A stretch of 64,000 nucleotides of DNA from Panorpa germanica (lineage: Eukaryota; Arthropoda; Insecta; Mecoptera; Panorpidae): the NCBI GenBank assembly GCA_963678705.1, contig OY783203.1, positions 4,402,001 to 4,466,000 on the forward strand, written 5' to 3'. The stretch's first letter is position 1, and the number at the start of each line of letters is the position of its first letter. The position numbers were made by a program, and so were the translations under genes. This document shows positions 61,318-64,000 of this stretch, one piece after another. The notes under the pieces were generated by a model, which was given only the letters and a program-made list of their open reading frames with translations, ran no database searches and was not told where the DNA came from.

Positions 61318-61720
61318 TCCCGATAGATATACTAAAAGGAAAAGCGAATGGAAAAAAATGGATAAAGGAGGAAAATGAAGACAGAGGAGAGATAAAGTTA
61401 CACAGAGGAAAAAGTAGACAAGATGAGGGAGTTTGAAGAGGACAAGATAGAACACATTAAAAGTAAGAGGCACAGGAAAGTGGAAAGTCGTTCAGGACTA
61501 GAGGAGATGTGGAAAGATAGAAATTAGAGATTGGTATGATATGAAAGAGACGATTCAGAAGGTTTAAGCGAGAGAAAGAGACGTTGGAGATAATAGAGAT
61601 AAGAAAGAGAAAAGATAAAAGAGAAACAAAGAAACGAGATAAAAGAAGTTGGAAACAAGAAGATATAAGGACAAGAGTATGAGAAACAGAAAGTGCTGTT
61701 GAATTAGAAAAATGCTGGAA
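61318..61720 (+). repeat. long polypurine tract, probable LINE remnant
   Basis: About 400 bases are strongly biased to A and G on the plus strand, coding in broken frames for lysine/glutamate/arginine-rich peptides. The end (TGGAATAGTATTAAGTTTAAAT) resembles the end of the 28801-28990 tract (TAAGATTAATTTTAAGTTG). Insect LINE ORFs have such charged regions after the reverse transcriptase, so a decayed LINE 3' end is likely. Confidence 0.5.
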
Positions 61721-61813
61721 TAGTATTAAGTTTAAATTTGTAATGAGATGTAATTACGTGATTAATATTGAAAGAATGTAAAGCCTAACGACACACACAT
61801 TTTCTAATACATA

Positions 61814-61990
61814 CTAACAAACAAGAAGAACATTTGTAACATTGGATGCTGGGAATTTCCAGTCAGAACAAGGAGAACAAGGAACTAAATCGTTTCTCCG
61901 AACAATAATGTCACCAACGCGTTGTCGTGCTCGTGGCAAACGCCTACATCTATTCCAATCAAAGCGATCATGATCTTCGATTTTGAGTCT
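61814..61990 (-). CDS. unassigned open stretch, possible exon or element fragment
   Basis: On the minus strand 58 codons are open between TAG at 61991-61993 and TAG at 61814-61816, containing FDWNRCRRLPRARQRVGDII and VPCSPCSDWKF. It is locally GC-richer than its flanks and has no ATG. The pattern VGD-(I/V)-hydrophobic-V-R followed by W is loosely like the end of BEL/Pao retroelement polyproteins, but this is a weak resemblance. Confidence 0.25.
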   Translation of the reverse strand, partial: RLKIEDHDRFDWNRCRRLPRARQRVGDIIVRRNDLVPCSPCSDWKFPASNVTNVLLVC

Positions 61991-62593
61991 CTATACGCTA
62001 TCTACTCTTTTCTAATAAACATTAATTACTTTTTATGCTTATTTTGACATCGTTTAATTAAATCTTGTTAATTTTTAAAACATTCTAATCTTTTACCAGG
62101 AATTAAATTACACATTAATACAAATCAAAAAAATCTTATCGATTGACCTTCATATTTGGTTCAGATGTGAGATAATTTAACTCAGCAAAAATTGTGAAAT
62201 ACTTAGAAATTATAACTACATCAAATTTTTGGGCTAACTACTTTTTATTTTATAATTTACTCGTATTAAATAACGCAGTTGCATAATTACTACAACATGT
62301 AAATCTAGTATTTGTCAAGGTTAAACTAAATCCTGTTCTCTAGACTTTTATCAGCATATTTGGGATTAATTAATTGCGTTTAAGTAAAACGTTATCAAAA
62401 GTAGTGGAAAAGACACTATTGTTATAAGGATGTATTCGTATATAAGCAGAGGCAGGCTAACCATATTAAAACGTTGACAAATGTCGCCAACAACACTGCC
62501 AATTTTATAGGTGCCCGTTAATCATAGTTACGTGCATTTAAGTGCATATAACGTAAACAACTACCCAATATACAACATTTTGTGACGTATTTT

Positions 62594-62740
62594 ACTACAT
62601 TTTGGAAAATAAATCTCCCGTTTTGCGTGAAATAAATCAACGTTATAACAAAGTTATAATGGCATTATAAAAACGATATAATAACGTTATCATACCAATA
62701 AAATAACGTTATTATAACGATTAATCAGTATTAGTTAACG
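62594..62740. repeat. cluster of AACGTTAT-type palindromes
   Basis: TAACGTTAT and TATAACG motifs occur at least five times within about 110 bases (for example AATAACGTTATTATAACG). This is either a degenerate simple repeat or clustered binding sites. Confidence 0.5.
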
Positions 62741-63132
62741 ATAATGGAATCATTACGAGGATAACTTAGTTACCAAGAGCATCAAGGGCAAGAGGATTAA
62801 ATTAAATTGGATTATTAAAGAATGGTGAATTAACTTTCTCCGTCGTTAGAATAAACATTCCAAAAATGTATCTCACTGCGCTAGAATTGCTTTGATTTGG
62901 CCAATAAAGTCAGGAGGCAATGGTCGGGACACGGGGTCCTCCTGCAGGCTTGCTATCCGGAGATGTGAACAACGAATAGTGGCGTAGCGTAGCGACTAAC
63001 TCAATTGCATGCATATAAGTATTATATAAGTCATTTCGAATGAAAAGTGTTAGAATTATTTACTAGTGAACTCCCTTTTTAGGGTCTCGTTTTTTTAATT
63101 TTCCAAAAGTTGACAGAGATAAAATACATTAT

Positions 63133-63214
63133 GGGGTACACAACTCAGCTGTTAGTAGAAATAACGTATAACAAACACACTCTATATGTCTATGTTGTAT
63201 AAAAGTATTAGGCC
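63133..63214 (+). promoter_or_regulatory. promoter-like repeat before the secreted-peptide gene
   Basis: This is the second copy of the block at 33206-33292. It ends in TATAAAAG (about 63200), 65-70 bases upstream of the ATG at 63270, a spacing that fits a TATA promoter with a short leader. Confidence 0.45.
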
Positions 63215-63269
63215 GATTAAATAAAATAAATTAAAAAAGATTATCTCAAAATTAAACTAGAAAAATTGT

Positions 63270-63497
63270 ATGAAAATGAGGATGTGTATATATTTTTGTG
63301 TTGTCCTGTGTTGTAATCTAATGTTTACGAGCTCCACCACTGAGTACAATAATTGTCCTTATCATATAAAGTTCATACAAATTTGCTGGGACTCCAACCC
63401 GAACCAGTGCCGAACTAGCTTTTATTCGGATATTAAAACCGGATATGTGTTAATTGATTTGAATTCACCCAATCATGGACAACATTGCAGCAATTGA
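63270..63497 (+). CDS. small secreted cysteine-containing peptide
   Basis: A single-exon frame of 75 codons begins MKMRMCIYFCVVLCCNLMF, a strong signal peptide (basic n-region, hydrophobic core), with a probable cut near SSTT. The mature peptide of about 50 residues has four cysteines, in NNCPYH, IQICWD, NQCRTS and HGQHCSN, enough for two disulfides. A TATA-like TATAAAAG lies at an appropriate distance upstream (about 63200). I do not recognise the family. Roles such as an effector, antimicrobial or signalling peptide are possible but not shown. Neither a toxin nor an effector claim is made. Confidence 0.6.
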   Translation: MKMRMCIYFCVVLCCNLMFTSSTTEYNNCPYHIKFIQICWDSNPNQCRTSFYSDIKTGYVLIDLNSPNHGQHCSN

Positions 63498-63580
63498 ATC
63501 ACATTAAGCTTAATTATTTTCTTGGTAATAATTAAAATACCGACCCATTCACGATCAGTGTTTTATTATTTTTGTTCTGT

Positions 63581-63672
63581 TTACGTTTCATAACTACGAG
63601 GTGGGCCCTCAAAATCCACAGGGTCCTGAAGCGATTGCTCCTTTCGATCTATTGGTGATATAGTACTGGGTA
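63581..63672 (-). CDS. terminal coding exon of a gene extending past the right edge
   Basis: On the minus strand CTTTTGTTTCAG precedes two bases and 29 codons, PSTISPIDRKEQSLQDPVDF then EGPPRSYET, and TAA. The acceptor is strong and the peptide is typical of a polar C-terminal tail. The preceding exons are probably beyond position 64000. I do not recognise the protein. Confidence 0.6.
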
Positions 63673-64000
63673 CTGAAACAAAAGAAATACTATATATGAA
63701 TTCATGGTTACATTATGAATTAATATGCATTACTATATCGGAGCTTAGACCCAGACCTCTAAATACATGACCTTCGTCACCACACAACCATCAACGCTCG
63801 AACAGGATTTCTATATCGATGTTAAAATAATATAAACAGTGAATTGCAAACATTGTTTGTTGTCGAGTACCCTTTTCTGTTAATGTGAGGTCCATGAGAT
63901 TTTAAAGCAGATTAATACATGTTTTTGTCATTTTGGATATGACATTAATTTTTTTTCTGTTGACTTCTTTCATAAAACATTTTCAAATTTGTATCAATGC

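Overview
This is AT-rich eukaryotic nuclear DNA (roughly 70 % A+T by eye) with spliced genes (GT-AG introns), AATAAA poly(A) signals, dispersed tRNA-derived SINEs, many short terminal-inverted-repeat (TIR) elements and one large satellite block. Nothing bacterial, viral or organellar was recognised. Intron and UTR style, gene families and the LINE remnants fit an insect. A hemipteran such as an aphid relative is a guess from general impression, not a demonstrated assignment.

Layout. (1) 0-4.4 kb is repeat-rich non-coding DNA with a clean hAT-type MITE (3463-3798, 8-bp target duplication). (2) 4.4-8.2 kb holds three tandem paralogous four-exon genes on the + strand, read here as highly divergent Skp1-like proteins: they keep the end of the BTB/POZ-like part and the core helices but lack the C-terminal F-box-binding tail. 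(3) 8.2-43.4 kb is mostly non-coding: piggyBac-like TTAA MITEs, a TIR element holding a HARBI1-like N-terminal open reading frame, a 684-bp fold-back element, SINEs, a LINE fragment with an inverted 5' part, and a few isolated exon-like islands, the best being a minus-strand terminal exon with a poly(A) signal at 18.9 kb. (4) 43.4-48.5 kb is a satellite of 147-bp units in two opposed arms (a ~5-kb imperfect palindrome). The right arm shows an A-B-C higher-order repeat of ~441 bp; the left arm does not. (5) 48.7-53.5 kb is a minus-strand block: a four-exon SmB/SmN-like gene with a divergent, non-proline-rich tail (50935-53467), a 216-codon open frame (49288-49938) and a terminal exon (48772-48875). 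(6) 54.5-57.4 kb is a plus-strand gene whose exons join in frame to a 343-residue protein with a basic N-terminus, a coiled coil, an acidic middle and a helical C-terminus; the family was not recognised. (7) 57.4-64 kb contains several minus-strand terminal exons whose upstream exons are not in view, a polypurine LINE-like remnant, and a small secreted cysteine-containing peptide gene (63270-63497).

The genes do not form an obvious pathway. The most notable items are the derived Skp1-like cluster, the derived Sm protein, the opposed satellite arms with arm-specific unit types, and two candidate small secreted peptides. All calls come from reading the sequence only; no database search was made.
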